64,000 nucleotides of DNA from Simplicispira sedimenti (GCF_022760965.1 NZ_JAKVIJ010000003.1:1-64000), one strand, 5' to 3'; positions 24,342 to 34,774 are shown, counted from the first letter of the stretch. The notes: a model not told the origin generated them from the sequence alone. Program-made: numbers and translations.

Positions 24342-25073
24342 ATGACCACGATTGCCGACAAGCTCCAACAGGTACAGCACCGGGTGGCACAGGCCTGCGA
24401 GCGTGCCGGGCGCGACCCGGCCAGCGTTCTGTTACTGGCTGTATCCAAAACCTTCGGGCCCGATGCCGTGCTCGAAGCCGCCCGCGCCGGGCAACACGCC
24501 TTTGGCGAAAACTACCTGCAGGAAGCCGTAGAAAAAATGGCGGCACTGCGCCAGATGGGCGCGCCCACCCTGCAATGGCACTGCATTGGGCCGGTGCAAA
24601 GCAACAAGACCCGGCTGGTGGCCGAGCACTTTGATTGGATGCATACCGTGGACCGGCTCAAGGTCGCCCAGCGCCTGTCGGACCAGCGTCCGGCCCATCT
24701 GCCGCCACTGCAGGTCTGCATCCAGATCAATGTGGACGGGGGCGCCAACAAGTCGGGCGTGGCCCCGCAGGAGGCCCTGGCCTTGGCGCAAAGCGTGGCG
24801 GTCTTGCCACAGTTGTGCCTGCGCGGGCTGATGAGCATCCCGGAACCGGCCACGGGTTTTGATGCGCAATACGCCCTGCATCTGCGCGCGCGCGAGGTGT
24901 TCGACACCATCCGCGCCAGCGGTCTGCCGGGCCTGGCGGGTTTTGACACCCTGTCCATGGGCATGACGGACGACCTGGACGCCGCCATCGCGGCCGGCAG
25001 CACTATGGTGCGGGTGGGCACCGGCATCTTTGGTCGCAGGGCGCGGCCGGAGGCCTCAGACACGCCTATTTGA
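24342..25073 (+). CDS. yggS: YggS/PLPBP family pyridoxal-phosphate homeostasis protein
   Basis: The 243-residue single-domain PLP-binding TIM barrel has the lysine in LLLAVSKTFGPDAV, then FGENYLQEAVEKM, WHCIGPVQSNK and the C-terminal phosphate-binding TLSMGMTDDLDAAIAAGST. Members bind PLP without known enzymatic activity and buffer the cofactor. ATG 24342 was chosen by homology. In many bacteria yggS lies next to pilT with divergent transcription, exactly as here. Confidence 0.94.
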   Translation: MTTIADKLQQVQHRVAQACERAGRDPASVLLLAVSKTFGPDAVLEAARAGQHAFGENYLQEAVEKMAALRQMGAPTLQWHCIGPVQSNKTRLVAEHFDWMHTVDRLKVAQRLSDQRPAHLPPLQVCIQINVDGGANKSGVAPQEALALAQSVAVLPQLCLRGLMSIPEPATGFDAQYALHLRAREVFDTIRASGLPGLAGFDTLSMGMTDDLDAAIAAGSTMVRVGTGIFGRRARPEASDTPI

Positions 25074-25132
25074 GGCCGCGCCACAGAGCCTGTCCGCACG
25101 GCAGGTGATGCGAGCGGAATCCATCGCAAGAA

Positions 25133-26200
<1,068 letters not shown>

Positions 26201-26259
26201 GGGTGGTTCTCTCGTGAAGAAGCCGCCCATGGTATCGGCCGGCGTGCCGGAGTGCAGGA

Positions 26260-27501
26260 TCAGGGCCTTGCCATCTTGCAGTCCGTGCCCTGCGCCAGTT
26301 CGTTGCCGGTGTAGGCGGCGTCGGTGCGGAAGCCGTAGTTCGTGCCTTCCCAGCCCACTTTCACCGCCTTGCCGTCCACCGGGGCGATGGTGTTGACCAC
26401 CTGGGGCAGCAGTAGCTGGTGGTCGTCGCCGCGCATGCGCACCGGGCCGACCACGGAGTCGAGCGTGAGGTCTTCCAGGGCGCGCGCGATCTTCACCGGG
26501 TCGGTGGACTGGGCCTTGTTGATCGCGGCGGCCAGGAAGCGCGGCGTCATTTCGATGCGCGGCGCCAGGAAGTCCTTGCCCGTCTTGGCCTTGTAGGCCT
26601 TGGCCAGCGCATCCACCTTGGGCGTTTCGGCCTGGCCGGGGTGCCACTCGGCCACCCAGGTGAGTTGCCCCAGCTTGGCCTGCGACACTGCCAGCACCGT
26701 GCCGGGCACCGAGCCCGCGCTGTGGTTGAAGTAGCGCAGGTTGTAGCCTGCGTCGCCCGCTGCCTTGAGCAGCAGCACCATGTCCTGGCCCCAGTTGCCG
26801 GTGATGACCGAGTCGGCCTCGGTGCTCTTGATCTTGGCCACATAGGGCGCAAAGTCCTTCACGCGGCCGATGGGGTGCAGGGCCTCGCCGGTGAACTGGA
26901 TGTCGGGCCGCGCCAGGCCCACCAGCTCGCGGCCGTAGTGCGCCCACTGCTTGCCGTGCGCGTAGTCCTGGTTCAGCAGGTAGACCTTCTTGATGTCCGG
27001 CTGCTTCTTGATGTAGTTGGCGATGGCCTTCATCTTCATGGCCGTGTTGGCCTCGAACTGGAAGTGCCAGAAGCTGCAGGCCTTGCCGGTCAGCTCGGGG
27101 TCGATGGAGGAGTGGTTGAGCACCAGGATCTCCTTGCCCGGGTTGCGCTGGTTGTGGCGTGCGGCCGCCTGCACCAGCGCCGTGACCACCGACGAGCCCG
27201 AGCCGCCCGTGACGATGGCGCGCGCGCCCTGGTCGATGGCGGCCTGCAGCGCGCTCTGGCTTTCCTGTGCCGAGAGCTTGCTGTCGAACTGCAGCAACTG
27301 CAGCTTGGTGCCCTTGAGCACGCCGCCCTTGGCGTTGATGTCCTCCACCGCGTACTGTGTGTGCGTGAGCATCAGCTCACCCACGTTGGCGAACGGGCCC
27401 GAGAGCGGATCGATGTAGGCGATCTTGAAGGTGTCCTGGGCCGATGCGGCGCCGGCGCACAGCAGGGCTGCGGCGGCGAGCGGGGTGAACAAGGCTTTCA
27501 T
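26260..27501 (-). CDS. Periplasmic binding protein, branched-chain amino acid / aromatic acid type
   Basis: The 413-residue protein has a clear signal peptide (cleaved after AGAASA, about residue 21) and a type I periplasmic binding fold: FKIAYIDPLSGPFANVGE, then GGSGSSVVTALVQAA and KKVYLLNQDYAHGKQ. This LivJ/HAAT family feeds ABC importers of amino acids, but no permease or ATPase gene lies nearby, so it may serve a remote transporter. Its ATG overlaps the TetR stop (ATGA). The genomic setting suggests the ligand is the substrate of the divergent ligase/carboxylase genes; that is inference. Confidence 0.85.
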   Translation of the reverse strand: MKALFTPLAAAALLCAGAASAQDTFKIAYIDPLSGPFANVGELMLTHTQYAVEDINAKGGVLKGTKLQLLQFDSKLSAQESQSALQAAIDQGARAIVTGGSGSSVVTALVQAAARHNQRNPGKEILVLNHSSIDPELTGKACSFWHFQFEANTAMKMKAIANYIKKQPDIKKVYLLNQDYAHGKQWAHYGRELVGLARPDIQFTGEALHPIGRVKDFAPYVAKIKSTEADSVITGNWGQDMVLLLKAAGDAGYNLRYFNHSAGSVPGTVLAVSQAKLGQLTWVAEWHPGQAETPKVDALAKAYKAKTGKDFLAPRIEMTPRFLAAAINKAQSTDPVKIARALEDLTLDSVVGPVRMRGDDHQLLLPQVVNTIAPVDGKAVKVGWEGTNYGFRTDAAYTGNELAQGTDCKMARP

Positions 27502-28226
27502 GGGTTTGTCTCCGTGGGTGGTTGGGTGTGGGTGGCGGGGCGCGCGGGCCGCCGACGCGCCGTGCGCAGGCCCAGCACGCGCCAGGCCAGTTGCGAGAGT
27601 TCGCGCACCACTTCGGCCGGCGACAGGCGCCCGTCGGGCCGGTACCAGTGGTACAGGAAGCCCGGCAGGCTGCAGGCGGCTTGCGCGGTCAGGCGCGTTT
27701 CCTTGAAGTCGAGCATGCCGTCCGCGCGGGCCTCTTCCATCAGCGCGCAGAGGCGTTCATAGAAGTGGTTGGCCAGTTTCTTCTGCATGGCCAGGTATTC
27801 GGGGCGGAACACCTGCGGCTCGCGGTACGGGAAGAAGGCCGCCGGGTGGTGCTCGATGGTGGCGCGGATCAGCCGCTCCATGCCCTCGGTGACCTTGACA
27901 TGCGCGGGGCGGCGGTCGTCCTCGGGGAAATCCATGGCCGTGAAGCAGGCCACGGAGGGGCGCCAGCACAGCGTCTCGAAGATTTCCTGCTTGTTGTGGA
28001 AGTAGTAGTAGACGTAGGGCTTGGTCACGCCGAGCTGCTGCACGATCTGCTCCATCGTGGTGTGGGCGTAGCCCTGCCGGTCAAACAGCGCCTCGGCGGC
28101 CTGGAGGATGCGCTCGCGCTTCTCGTCCGTGCTGGGCGTGCTCGCCTTCTGGCGGCCGCGCGCCTTCACGGGCGGCGTGCCCAGCGCGCCGGGCGCGGTG
28201 CTTGGTGTCGCTTTGGTTATACCCAT
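27498..28226 (-). CDS. TetR family transcriptional regulator
   Basis: The 242-residue regulator has an N-terminal helix-turn-helix (about residues 40-85: ILQAAEALFDRQGYAHTT, then QLGVTKPYVYYYFHNKQEIF, standard TetR signature). A C-terminal ligand domain follows and contains LPGFLYHWYRPDGRLS. The start is uncertain: ATG 28226 or ATG 28235. A near-palindrome at 28241-28252 sits just upstream and would cover both this promoter region and the divergent ligase. The protein probably represses both directions in the absence of an acyl-CoA or acid ligand; this is inferred from family behaviour. Confidence 0.85.
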   Translation of the reverse strand: MGITKATPSTAPGALGTPPVKARGRQKASTPSTDEKRERILQAAEALFDRQGYAHTTMEQIVQQLGVTKPYVYYYFHNKQEIFETLCWRPSVACFTAMDFPEDDRRPAHVKVTEGMERLIRATIEHHPAAFFPYREPQVFRPEYLAMQKKLANHFYERLCALMEEARADGMLDFKETRLTAQAACSLPGFLYHWYRPDGRLSPAEVVRELSQLAWRVLGLRTARRRPARPATHTQPPTETNP

Positions 28227-28240
28227 GGGTAGCATTGTTC

Positions 28241-28252
28241 TACCGAGCGGTA
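28241..28252. promoter_or_regulatory. Candidate TetR operator
   Basis: TACCGAGCGGTA is a palindrome with 5-bp arms and a 2-bp centre, lying between the divergent tetR and acyl-CoA ligase genes. An AT-rich TATATATT follows directly and may be part of the rightward promoter. Short palindromes of this kind are typical TetR-family sites. Confidence 0.5.
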
Positions 28253-28345
28253 TATATTGGCAAGACGCTGGCCGGTGCTTGGCCTTATGGCAAACCCTGA
28301 CGTGGCACCGAGAACCGGCGGTTTTTGACACTCTGGAGACACCCC

Positions 28346-29953
28346 ATGGCCCCCAACGCCGCCCTGCTGCCCCTGCACGAACACCTGCGTCGCCACGCGC
28401 GCGCCACCCCGGACCGCGCCGCCTACCTCTGGTACGGCCGCGCCATCACCTGGGCGGAGCTGGACGCCGCCAGCGACGCCTTCGCCGCGCGCCTGCAGGC
28501 GCTGGGCGTGCAAAAGGGCGAGCCCGTGGCGCTGTTCATGAACAACTGCCCGCAGTACCTCATGGCGCACTACGGCATCCAGAAGATCGGCGCCATCGTC
28601 TGCCCCTGCGGGCCGCTGAACAAGGAGCACGAGCTGCAGTACCAGCTCGACGACCTGAAGGCGCGCGTGATCGTCGCCGCCGACGTGCTGCTGCCCGTGG
28701 TGGAGCAGGTGCGCGCGCAGACGGCTCTGCAGCATGTGTTCGTGGTGCGCTACGCCGACCTGCTGCCGGGCGGCGAGCCCAGCATCACCGTGCCGGCCGA
28801 ACTGCTGGCCATGCGCGCCAGCGCGGCACCGATGCCCGCGGGCTGCGAGGACTTCCTCGCCACCGTGCGCGCGGGCGGCCAGCCGGCGCCCGTGGAGCTG
28901 TCCATGGACGACGTGGCGCTCATGACCTACACCTCGGGCACCACCGGGCTGCCCAAGGGCGCCATGCTGAGCTACGAGAACGCGCGCTACAAGACGGCGG
29001 CCTCGGCCGACTGCAACGGCATGTCGGCCGGCGAGGTGCTGCTGGCCGTGGCGCCGCTGTACCACATCGCCGGCATGGTGATGGGCGTGAACCTGCCGGT
29101 CTACACCGGCTCCACCTGCGTGCTGCTGTATCGCTTCGACCCCCTGGGCGTGGCCCAGGCGCTGGAGCGCCACCGCATCACCTGGTGGTACAGCATTGCG
29201 CCGATGAACGGCGCGCTCATGCAGGTGCCCGGCGCGCGCGACATGGACTGGAGCGCGCTGCGCCGCAACCCGGTGACGAGTTTCGGCATCACCTTCACCG
29301 AGCAGTTGGCGCAGCAGTGGCGCCAGTTCGCGCCCAACTGCGTCTCGCACGAGGCGGCCTACGGCCTGAGCGAGACGCACACGGTGGACACCGCCATGCC
29401 GGTGGACGCCATCCGCTGGGGCACGCAGGGCAAGCCCGTGCCGGGCAACCAGATCCGCATCGTCGACCCCGACACCGGCGCGCCGCTGCCGGTCGGCACC
29501 GTGGGCGAGATCACCATCCAGGGCCCCGGCAACTTCAAGGGCTACTGGAACAAGCCCGAGGCCGCCGCGGCCACCTTGCGCAATGGCTGGGTGCACACGG
29601 GCGACATGGGCCAGATCGATGCGGACGGCTACCTCACCTTCATCGGCCGCTTCAAGGAAATGATCAAGGTCTCGGGCTACAGCGTATTCCCCGAAGAGGT
29701 CGAAACCATCCTCATCAAGCACCCCGCCGTGGCCCAGGCCGCAGTGATCGGCGTGCCCGACGCCGAGAAGGGCGAGGTGGTGCGCGCCTTCATCGTGAAG
29801 AAGCCGGGGCAGGAGGTGGAGGCCGCCGCGCTCGTCGCCTGGTGCCGCGAGAACATGGCGTCCTACAAGGCACCGCGCGAGGTGCGCTTCATCGCCCAGC
29901 TCCCCGCCACGGGGGCGGGCAAGGTGCTGCGGCGCATGTTGAAGGATGAGTGA
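28346..29953 (+). CDS. AMP-forming acyl-CoA synthetase / ligase
   Basis: The 535-residue adenylate-forming enzyme converts a carboxylic acid to its CoA thioester. It carries the P-loop TYTSGTTGLPKGAML (about residues 195-210), AAYGLSETH, the hinge GDMGQIDADGYLTFIGRFKE and the catalytic lysine in LPATGAGKVLRRML at the C-terminus. ATG 28346 has GGAG eight bases upstream. The substrate cannot be read from sequence; medium/long-chain fatty or aryl acids are possible. It is the first gene of the rightward block next to TetR and precedes the carboxylase. Confidence 0.9.
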   Translation: MAPNAALLPLHEHLRRHARATPDRAAYLWYGRAITWAELDAASDAFAARLQALGVQKGEPVALFMNNCPQYLMAHYGIQKIGAIVCPCGPLNKEHELQYQLDDLKARVIVAADVLLPVVEQVRAQTALQHVFVVRYADLLPGGEPSITVPAELLAMRASAAPMPAGCEDFLATVRAGGQPAPVELSMDDVALMTYTSGTTGLPKGAMLSYENARYKTAASADCNGMSAGEVLLAVAPLYHIAGMVMGVNLPVYTGSTCVLLYRFDPLGVAQALERHRITWWYSIAPMNGALMQVPGARDMDWSALRRNPVTSFGITFTEQLAQQWRQFAPNCVSHEAAYGLSETHTVDTAMPVDAIRWGTQGKPVPGNQIRIVDPDTGAPLPVGTVGEITIQGPGNFKGYWNKPEAAAATLRNGWVHTGDMGQIDADGYLTFIGRFKEMIKVSGYSVFPEEVETILIKHPAVAQAAVIGVPDAEKGEVVRAFIVKKPGQEVEAAALVAWCRENMASYKAPREVRFIAQLPATGAGKVLRRMLKDE

Positions 29954-30088
29954 CACCCCCTGTGGCGCTGCGCGCCTTCCCCCCGCTCTCGCAGCGCTGC
30001 GCGCTGCGGGCAGGGGGGCGCTCCCGGCGCACGCAAGCGAAGCGCCGCCTGGGCCGCTTGGCGGCCCTTGCGCGGCTGCCCTGGCCTG
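29954..30088 (+). repeat. GC-rich post-stop palindromic element, copy 2
   Basis: It begins on the base after the ligase TGA: CACCCCCTG, hairpin GGCGC-TGC-GCGCC, TTCCCCCC, hairpin CGCAGCGC-TGC-GCGCTGCG, then GGGCAGGGGGGCG. Further on it contains GGCCCTTGCGCGGC (30063-30076), which is found identically in copy 3. Confidence 0.65.
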
Positions 30089-30141
30089 GGCAGCGCCTGC
30101 TTCATGCGCAGCGCCATGAACCAATGAGCTACAAGCGAAAT

Positions 30142-30182
30142 CGGCTTCTAGCGCTTATGCATCAAGCGCTGGCAGCTATCAG
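30142..30182 (-). repeat. Two-hairpin repeat, copy upstream of the carboxylase gene
   Basis: GGCTTCTAGCGCTTATGC followed by ATCAAGCGCTGGCAGCTATC. Box 2 is AGCGCTT-ATGCATC-AAGCGCT, a perfect 7-bp stem. Box 1 is represented by its inner half AGCTATCA. It ends 15 bp before the carboxylase ATG. Confidence 0.65.
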
Positions 30183-30197
30183 AACAGAAGCAGAACC

Positions 30198-33100
30198 ATG
30201 AACACGCCGGTCTTTTCCAAAGTCCTGATCGCCAACCGTGGCGAGGTGGCGCTGCGCATCGCGCGCGCCCTGCACGACCTGGGCATTCCCAGTGTCGCGG
30301 TGTACGCCGACGACGATGCCGGTGCGCCGCATGTGCAGGCGGCCACCGAGGCCGTTGCGCTCGGCGCCACGGGCCCGGCGGCCTACCTCGACGGTGCGCG
30401 GCTCATCGCCCTGGCGCGCGAGCGCGGCGTGGACGCCGTGCACCCTGGCTACGGCTTCCTGAGCGAGCGCGCCGACTTCGCCCAGGCCTGCCAGGCGGCG
30501 GGCCTGCGCTTCATCGGCCCCACGCCGGTGCAGCTCACGCTGTTCGGCGACAAGGCCCAGGCGCGCGCGCTGGCGGCGCGCTGCGGCGTGCCGCTGATGC
30601 CGGGCACGCAGCACGAGGTCACGCTCGAAGAGGCCCAGGCCTTCTGGCGCGCGCAGCAGGGGGATGGGCAGGGCGCAGGCATCGTCATCAAGGCCATTGG
30701 CGGCGGTGGCGGGCGCGGCATGCGTGCCCTGCAGTCGGCGGCCGAATTGCCCGCCGCCTATGAGACCTGCCGCCGCGAGGCGCAGGCCGCCTTCGGCGTG
30801 GCGGGCGTGTACGTCGAGCGCCTGATGGTGAACGCGCGCCATATCGAGGTGCAGGTGCTGGGCGACGGCGTGGACGTGGTCGCGCTGGGCGAGCGCGAAT
30901 GCACGCTGCAGCGGCGCTTCCAGAAGCTGGTGGAGATCGCGCCCAGCCCGTCGCTGCCCGAGGCCTTGCGCCAACGCATCATCCAGGACGCCCTGGCCAT
31001 GGCGCGCGAAGTGCGCTACGAGGGTCTGGGCACTTTCGAGTTCCTGGTGGACCTGGCGTCCAGCGACCTGCCCTACGTCTTCATCGAATGCAACCCGCGC
31101 CTGCAGGTCGAGCACACCATCACCGAGGAGGTGACGGGCGTGGACCTGGTGCAGGCGCAGATTGCATTGGCGGCCGGCCGCCACCTGCAGGGCCTGGGCC
31201 TGGACCCGGCGCAGCCGCCGCGCGCGCAGGGCCATGCCATCCAGTGGCGCATCAATGCCGAAACGCTGGATGCCCAGGGCCAGGCCCAGCCGGGTAGCGG
31301 CACCATCGCGCGGCTGGCGCTGCCCACGGGGCCGGGCGTGCGCGTGGACACGCACGCAGTGGCGGGCCGGGCGCCCTCGCCGCACTACGACACGCTGCTG
31401 GCCAAGCTCATCGTCTCCACGCGCAGCGGCAGTTTTGCCGACGTGCTGCGCCGCTCGCAGCGCGCGCTGGCCGAGTGCCGCATCGACGGCCTGGCGACCA
31501 ACGTCGCGCTGCTCCAGGCCCTGGCCCAGAGGCCCGAGATGGAACGCCAGCAGGTGCATACGCGCTGGGTGGAAGAGGTGCTGCCCGCGTTGCTCGATGC
31601 TTCCAAAACCATAGCTGCTGGCGCTTTACAGATAAGCGCTGCAGGCCAAAATCATTCAAAACTAGAAGTGCCCTCCGAGGACGCCGACCCGCATGCCGTG
31701 CGCGCCCCCATGCCCGCGCGCCTGGTGCAGTACGCCGTGGCCGAGGGCGACGTGGTGGCGGCGGGCGCCGAGCTGGCCGTGCTCGAAGCCATGAAGATGG
31801 AGCATGTGCTGCTCGCGCCGCACGCGGGCCGCGTGCTGGACCTCGCCGCCGCGCCCGGTGCCTACGTGGCGCAGGGCCACAAACTGCTGGCGCTCGAACC
31901 CGTGCACGATGCCGCGCTGGATGCCGCCGGGCCGGAGGCGACGCAGGACCCCAGCCACATCCGCGCCGACCTGCAGCGCGTGATCGACCGCCACGCCTTC
32001 ACGCTCGACGCGAACCGCCCGGCCGCCGTGGCCAAGCGCCACGCGCAGGGCCAGCGCACGGCGCGCGAGAACATCGCCGACCTGTGCGACGCGGGCAGCT
32101 TCATCGAATACGGCCAGCTTGCCGTGGCCGCGCAGGCGCGCCGCCGCAGCATGGAGGACCTGATCGCCAACACCCCGGCCGATGGCATGGTGACGGGCAT
32201 CGGCGCGGTCAACGGCGCGCAGTGCGGCGAGGAGAAAGCGCGCACCGTGGTCATGGCCTACGACGCCACCGTGCTCGCCGGCACCCAGGGCGCGCGCAAC
32301 CACGCCAAGACCGACCGCATGCTGGGCATTGCGCTCGACCAGCAACTGCCCGTGGTGCTGTTCGCCGAGGGCGGCGGCGGGCGCCCGGGCGACACCGACA
32401 TCCCCGTGGTCGCGGGCCTGCATGTGCACACCTTCGCCAGCCACGCCGCGCTGTCGGGCCAGGTGCCCGTGGTCGGCATCGCGGCGGGGCGCTGCTTCGC
32501 CGGCAACGCCGCGCTGCTGGGCTGCTGCGACGCCATCATCGCCACGCGCGCCAGCAACATCGGCATGGGCGGCCCGGCCATGATCGAGGGCGGCGGCCTG
32601 GGCGTGTTCAAGCCCGAGCAGATCGGTCCCAGCCACGTGCAGCACGCCAACGGCGTGATCGACGTGCTGGTCGAGGACGAACGGGAAGCCGTGGCTGCCG
32701 CGCGCCACTACCTGTCGTTCTTCCAGGGGCGCTTCTCGCAATGGACCGCTCCCGATCAGCGCGCCTTGCGTACAGTGGTGCCCGAGAACCGCCTGCGCGT
32801 GTACGACACGCGCGCCGCCATGGCAGGCCTGGTGGACGAGGGCAGCCTGCTGATGCTGCGCACGGGTTTTGGCGCCGGCATCCACACGGCTTTTGGGCGC
32901 ATCGAGGGCCGCCCCGTGGGCCTGATCGCCAACAACCCGTTGCACCTGGGCGGCGCCATCGACGCGCCGGCCGCCGACAAGGCCGCGCGCTTCATGCAGT
33001 TGTGCAACGCGCACGGCCTGCCGCTCGTGAGTCTGGTGGACACGCCCGGCTTCATGGTCGGCCCCGAGGTCGAGCAGACGGCCCAGGTGCGCCATGTGAG

Positions 33101-33503
33101 CCGCCTGTTCGTCACCGCCGCGCACCTGCGCGTGCCGTTCTTCAGCGTGGTGCTGCGCAAGGGCTACGGCCTGGGCGCCATGGGCATGGCGGCCGGGGGC
33201 TTCCATGCGCCGGTGTTCACCATCGCCTGGCCCACGGGCGAGTTCGGCGCCATGGGGCTGGAGGGGGCGGTGCGCCTGGGTTTCCGCAAGGAGCTCGAAG
33301 CCCTGCCCGAGGGCCCCGAGCGCGACGCGCTGTTCCAGAAGCTCGTGGCCAAGCAGTATTCCAATGGCGAGGCCATGCACATGGCCGCCACGCTGGAGAT
33401 CGACGCCGTCATCGACCCGGCGGAAACGCGCGCCTGGCTGGCGCGCGGCCTGGCCTCGGCGCGCGTGGGAGCATTGGGGCCGCGCTTCATCGACACCTGG
33501 TGA
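30198..33503 (+). CDS. Single-chain acyl-CoA carboxylase (BC + BCCP + carboxyltransferase)
   Basis: The 1101-residue protein combines all parts of a biotin-dependent carboxylase. Biotin carboxylase (1-460) has KVLIANRGEVALRIARA, KAIGGGGGRGMRAL and FIECNPRLQVEHTITE. Biotin carrier (about 495-560) has the biotinylated Lys533 in EAMKMEH. Carboxyltransferase (about 580-1101) has GGGGRPGDTD and VDTPGFMVGPEVEQ. This layout matches the single-chain long-chain acyl-CoA carboxylases described from Mycobacterium and Rhodopseudomonas rather than split acetyl- or propionyl-CoA enzymes. The BC-BCCP linker (residues 467-483) is encoded by an intergenic-type repeat. The SD is weak. Confidence 0.92.
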   Translation: MNTPVFSKVLIANRGEVALRIARALHDLGIPSVAVYADDDAGAPHVQAATEAVALGATGPAAYLDGARLIALARERGVDAVHPGYGFLSERADFAQACQAAGLRFIGPTPVQLTLFGDKAQARALAARCGVPLMPGTQHEVTLEEAQAFWRAQQGDGQGAGIVIKAIGGGGGRGMRALQSAAELPAAYETCRREAQAAFGVAGVYVERLMVNARHIEVQVLGDGVDVVALGERECTLQRRFQKLVEIAPSPSLPEALRQRIIQDALAMAREVRYEGLGTFEFLVDLASSDLPYVFIECNPRLQVEHTITEEVTGVDLVQAQIALAAGRHLQGLGLDPAQPPRAQGHAIQWRINAETLDAQGQAQPGSGTIARLALPTGPGVRVDTHAVAGRAPSPHYDTLLAKLIVSTRSGSFADVLRRSQRALAECRIDGLATNVALLQALAQRPEMERQQVHTRWVEEVLPALLDASKTIAAGALQISAAGQNHSKLEVPSEDADPHAVRAPMPARLVQYAVAEGDVVAAGAELAVLEAMKMEHVLLAPHAGRVLDLAAAPGAYVAQGHKLLALEPVHDAALDAAGPEATQDPSHIRADLQRVIDRHAFTLDANRPAAVAKRHAQGQRTARENIADLCDAGSFIEYGQLAVAAQARRRSMEDLIANTPADGMVTGIGAVNGAQCGEEKARTVVMAYDATVLAGTQGARNHAKTDRMLGIALDQQLPVVLFAEGGGGRPGDTDIPVVAGLHVHTFASHAALSGQVPVVGIAAGRCFAGNAALLGCCDAIIATRASNIGMGGPAMIEGGGLGVFKPEQIGPSHVQHANGVIDVLVEDEREAVAAARHYLSFFQGRFSQWTAPDQRALRTVVPENRLRVYDTRAAMAGLVDEGSLLMLRTGFGAGIHTAFGRIEGRPVGLIANNPLHLGGAIDAPAADKAARFMQLCNAHGLPLVSLVDTPGFMVGPEVEQTAQVRHVSRLFVTAAHLRVPFFSVVLRKGYGLGAMGMAAGGFHAPVFTIAWPTGEFGAMGLEGAVRLGFRKELEALPEGPERDALFQKLVAKQYSNGEAMHMAATLEIDAVIDPAETRAWLARGLASARVGALGPRFIDTW
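31598..31647 (+). repeat. Two-hairpin repeat inside the carboxylase gene, in frame
   Basis: TGCTTCCAAAACCATAGCTG, then CTGGCGCTTTACAGATAAGC and GCTGCAGGCC. This corresponds part by part to the intergenic copy at 42552 (TGCTATCAAAATAATAGCTG, CAGCGCTT...AAGCGCTG, GGC). It is translated as KTIAAGALQISAAGQ within the linker between biotin carboxylase and biotin carrier. It adds a multiple of three bases, and the AT-richer stretch continues to about 31668. Confidence 0.75.
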
Positions 33504-33632
33504 GAAGGCCCGCCCGCCCGTGGGGCGGTGCCCTTCAGGGCCGGTGGCCCGTGCTAAGCTGAAATGCTTTGATGCCGCGCCGGGCCATCCGCCGGGCGCG
33601 GCCTTTCGCTTTCCCAAGAACGGAGTACCCCC

Positions 33633-34763
33633 ATGCCCGGCCTTCTGCCCGACATCGATCCTGACGGCTTGCTCGAATTCTCGGTGGTCTACACCGACCG
33701 CGCGCTCAACCACATGTCCAAGCGCTTCACCGGCGTCATGCAGGACATCCTGGCCACGCTCAAGGAGGTCTACCACGCCCACACCGCCGTGCTCGTGCCG
33801 GGCAGCGGCACCTTCGGCATGGAGGCCGTGGCGCGCCAGTTCGCCAACAAGCAAAAAGTGCTGATCGTGCGCAACGGCTGGTTCAGCTTCCGCTGGAGCC
33901 AGATTTTTGATGCCGACATCGGCCTGGGCGGCGGCGCCGTGGTCTGCAAGGCTCGCAAGCAGGGCGAAGGCCCGCAGGCGCCCTGGGCACCGTGCCCGGC
34001 CGAGGAAGTGGCCGCTACCATCCGCGCCGAGCGGCCCAAGGTGGTGTTCGCGCCGCATGTGGAGACGGCCAGCGGCATCATCCTCTCCGACGACTACATC
34101 CGTACCGTGAGCGCCGCCGCGCACGACGTGGGCGCGCTGTTCGTGCTCGACTGCATCGCCTCCGGTGCCATGTGGGTGGACATGCAGGCCACCGGCGTGG
34201 ACGTGCTCATCAGTGCGCCGCAAAAGGGCTGGAGCGGCTCGCCCTGCTGCGCCATGGTGATGCTGTCCGAGCGCGCGCGCCAGGCCATCGAGGGCACGAC
34301 GAGCAGCAGCTTCTCGTGCGATCTGAAGAAGTGGATGCAGATCGCCGAGGGCTACGAAAAAGGCCAGCACGCCTACCACACCACCATGCCCACCGACGCG
34401 TTGGTGCGTCTGCGCGACGTGATGCTGGAGACCCGGGAGTACGGCTTCGAGAAAGTACGCCAGGAGCAGATCGAACTGGGCGCCCAGGTGCGCGCGCTGC
34501 TGGAAAGCAAGGGCTTCCCCAGCGTGGCGGCCGAGGGCTGGAAGGCGCCCGGCGTGGTGGTCAGCTACACCACGGACCCCGGCATCCAGAACGCCAGCAA
34601 GTTCGCCGCCGTGGGCCTGCAGACGGCCTCGGGCGTGCCGCTGCAGTGCGACGAGGGGCCGGACTTCAAGAGCTTCCGCATCGGCCTGTTCGGCCTGGAG
34701 AAGTGGCACAACGTGGAGCGCACGGTGGGGCATTTGCGCACCGCGCTCGACCGTATCGCCTGA
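33633..34763 (+). CDS. Class V PLP aminotransferase
   Basis: The 376-residue fold-type-I aminotransferase has HTAVLVPGSGTFGMEAVARQF, VFAPHVETASGIILSDDYI, the Asp/Cys of LFVLDCIASGAMWVD and the PLP lysine in LISAPQKGWSGSPCC. The family includes serine-glyoxylate, alanine-glyoxylate and aminoethylphosphonate aminotransferases. The specific donor and acceptor cannot be assigned. It follows the carboxylase by 129 bp, may belong to the same unit, and is followed after 11 bp by ogt. Confidence 0.85.
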   Translation: MPGLLPDIDPDGLLEFSVVYTDRALNHMSKRFTGVMQDILATLKEVYHAHTAVLVPGSGTFGMEAVARQFANKQKVLIVRNGWFSFRWSQIFDADIGLGGGAVVCKARKQGEGPQAPWAPCPAEEVAATIRAERPKVVFAPHVETASGIILSDDYIRTVSAAAHDVGALFVLDCIASGAMWVDMQATGVDVLISAPQKGWSGSPCCAMVMLSERARQAIEGTTSSSFSCDLKKWMQIAEGYEKGQHAYHTTMPTDALVRLRDVMLETREYGFEKVRQEQIELGAQVRALLESKGFPSVAAEGWKAPGVVVSYTTDPGIQNASKFAAVGLQTASGVPLQCDEGPDFKSFRIGLFGLEKWHNVERTVGHLRTALDRIA

Positions 34764-34774
34764 CCCCCCGGCCC

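Noticed and set aside
26260..27501. Complete ABC import operon around the binding protein
   Set aside because: No permease or ATPase gene lies on either side; only the binding protein is present.
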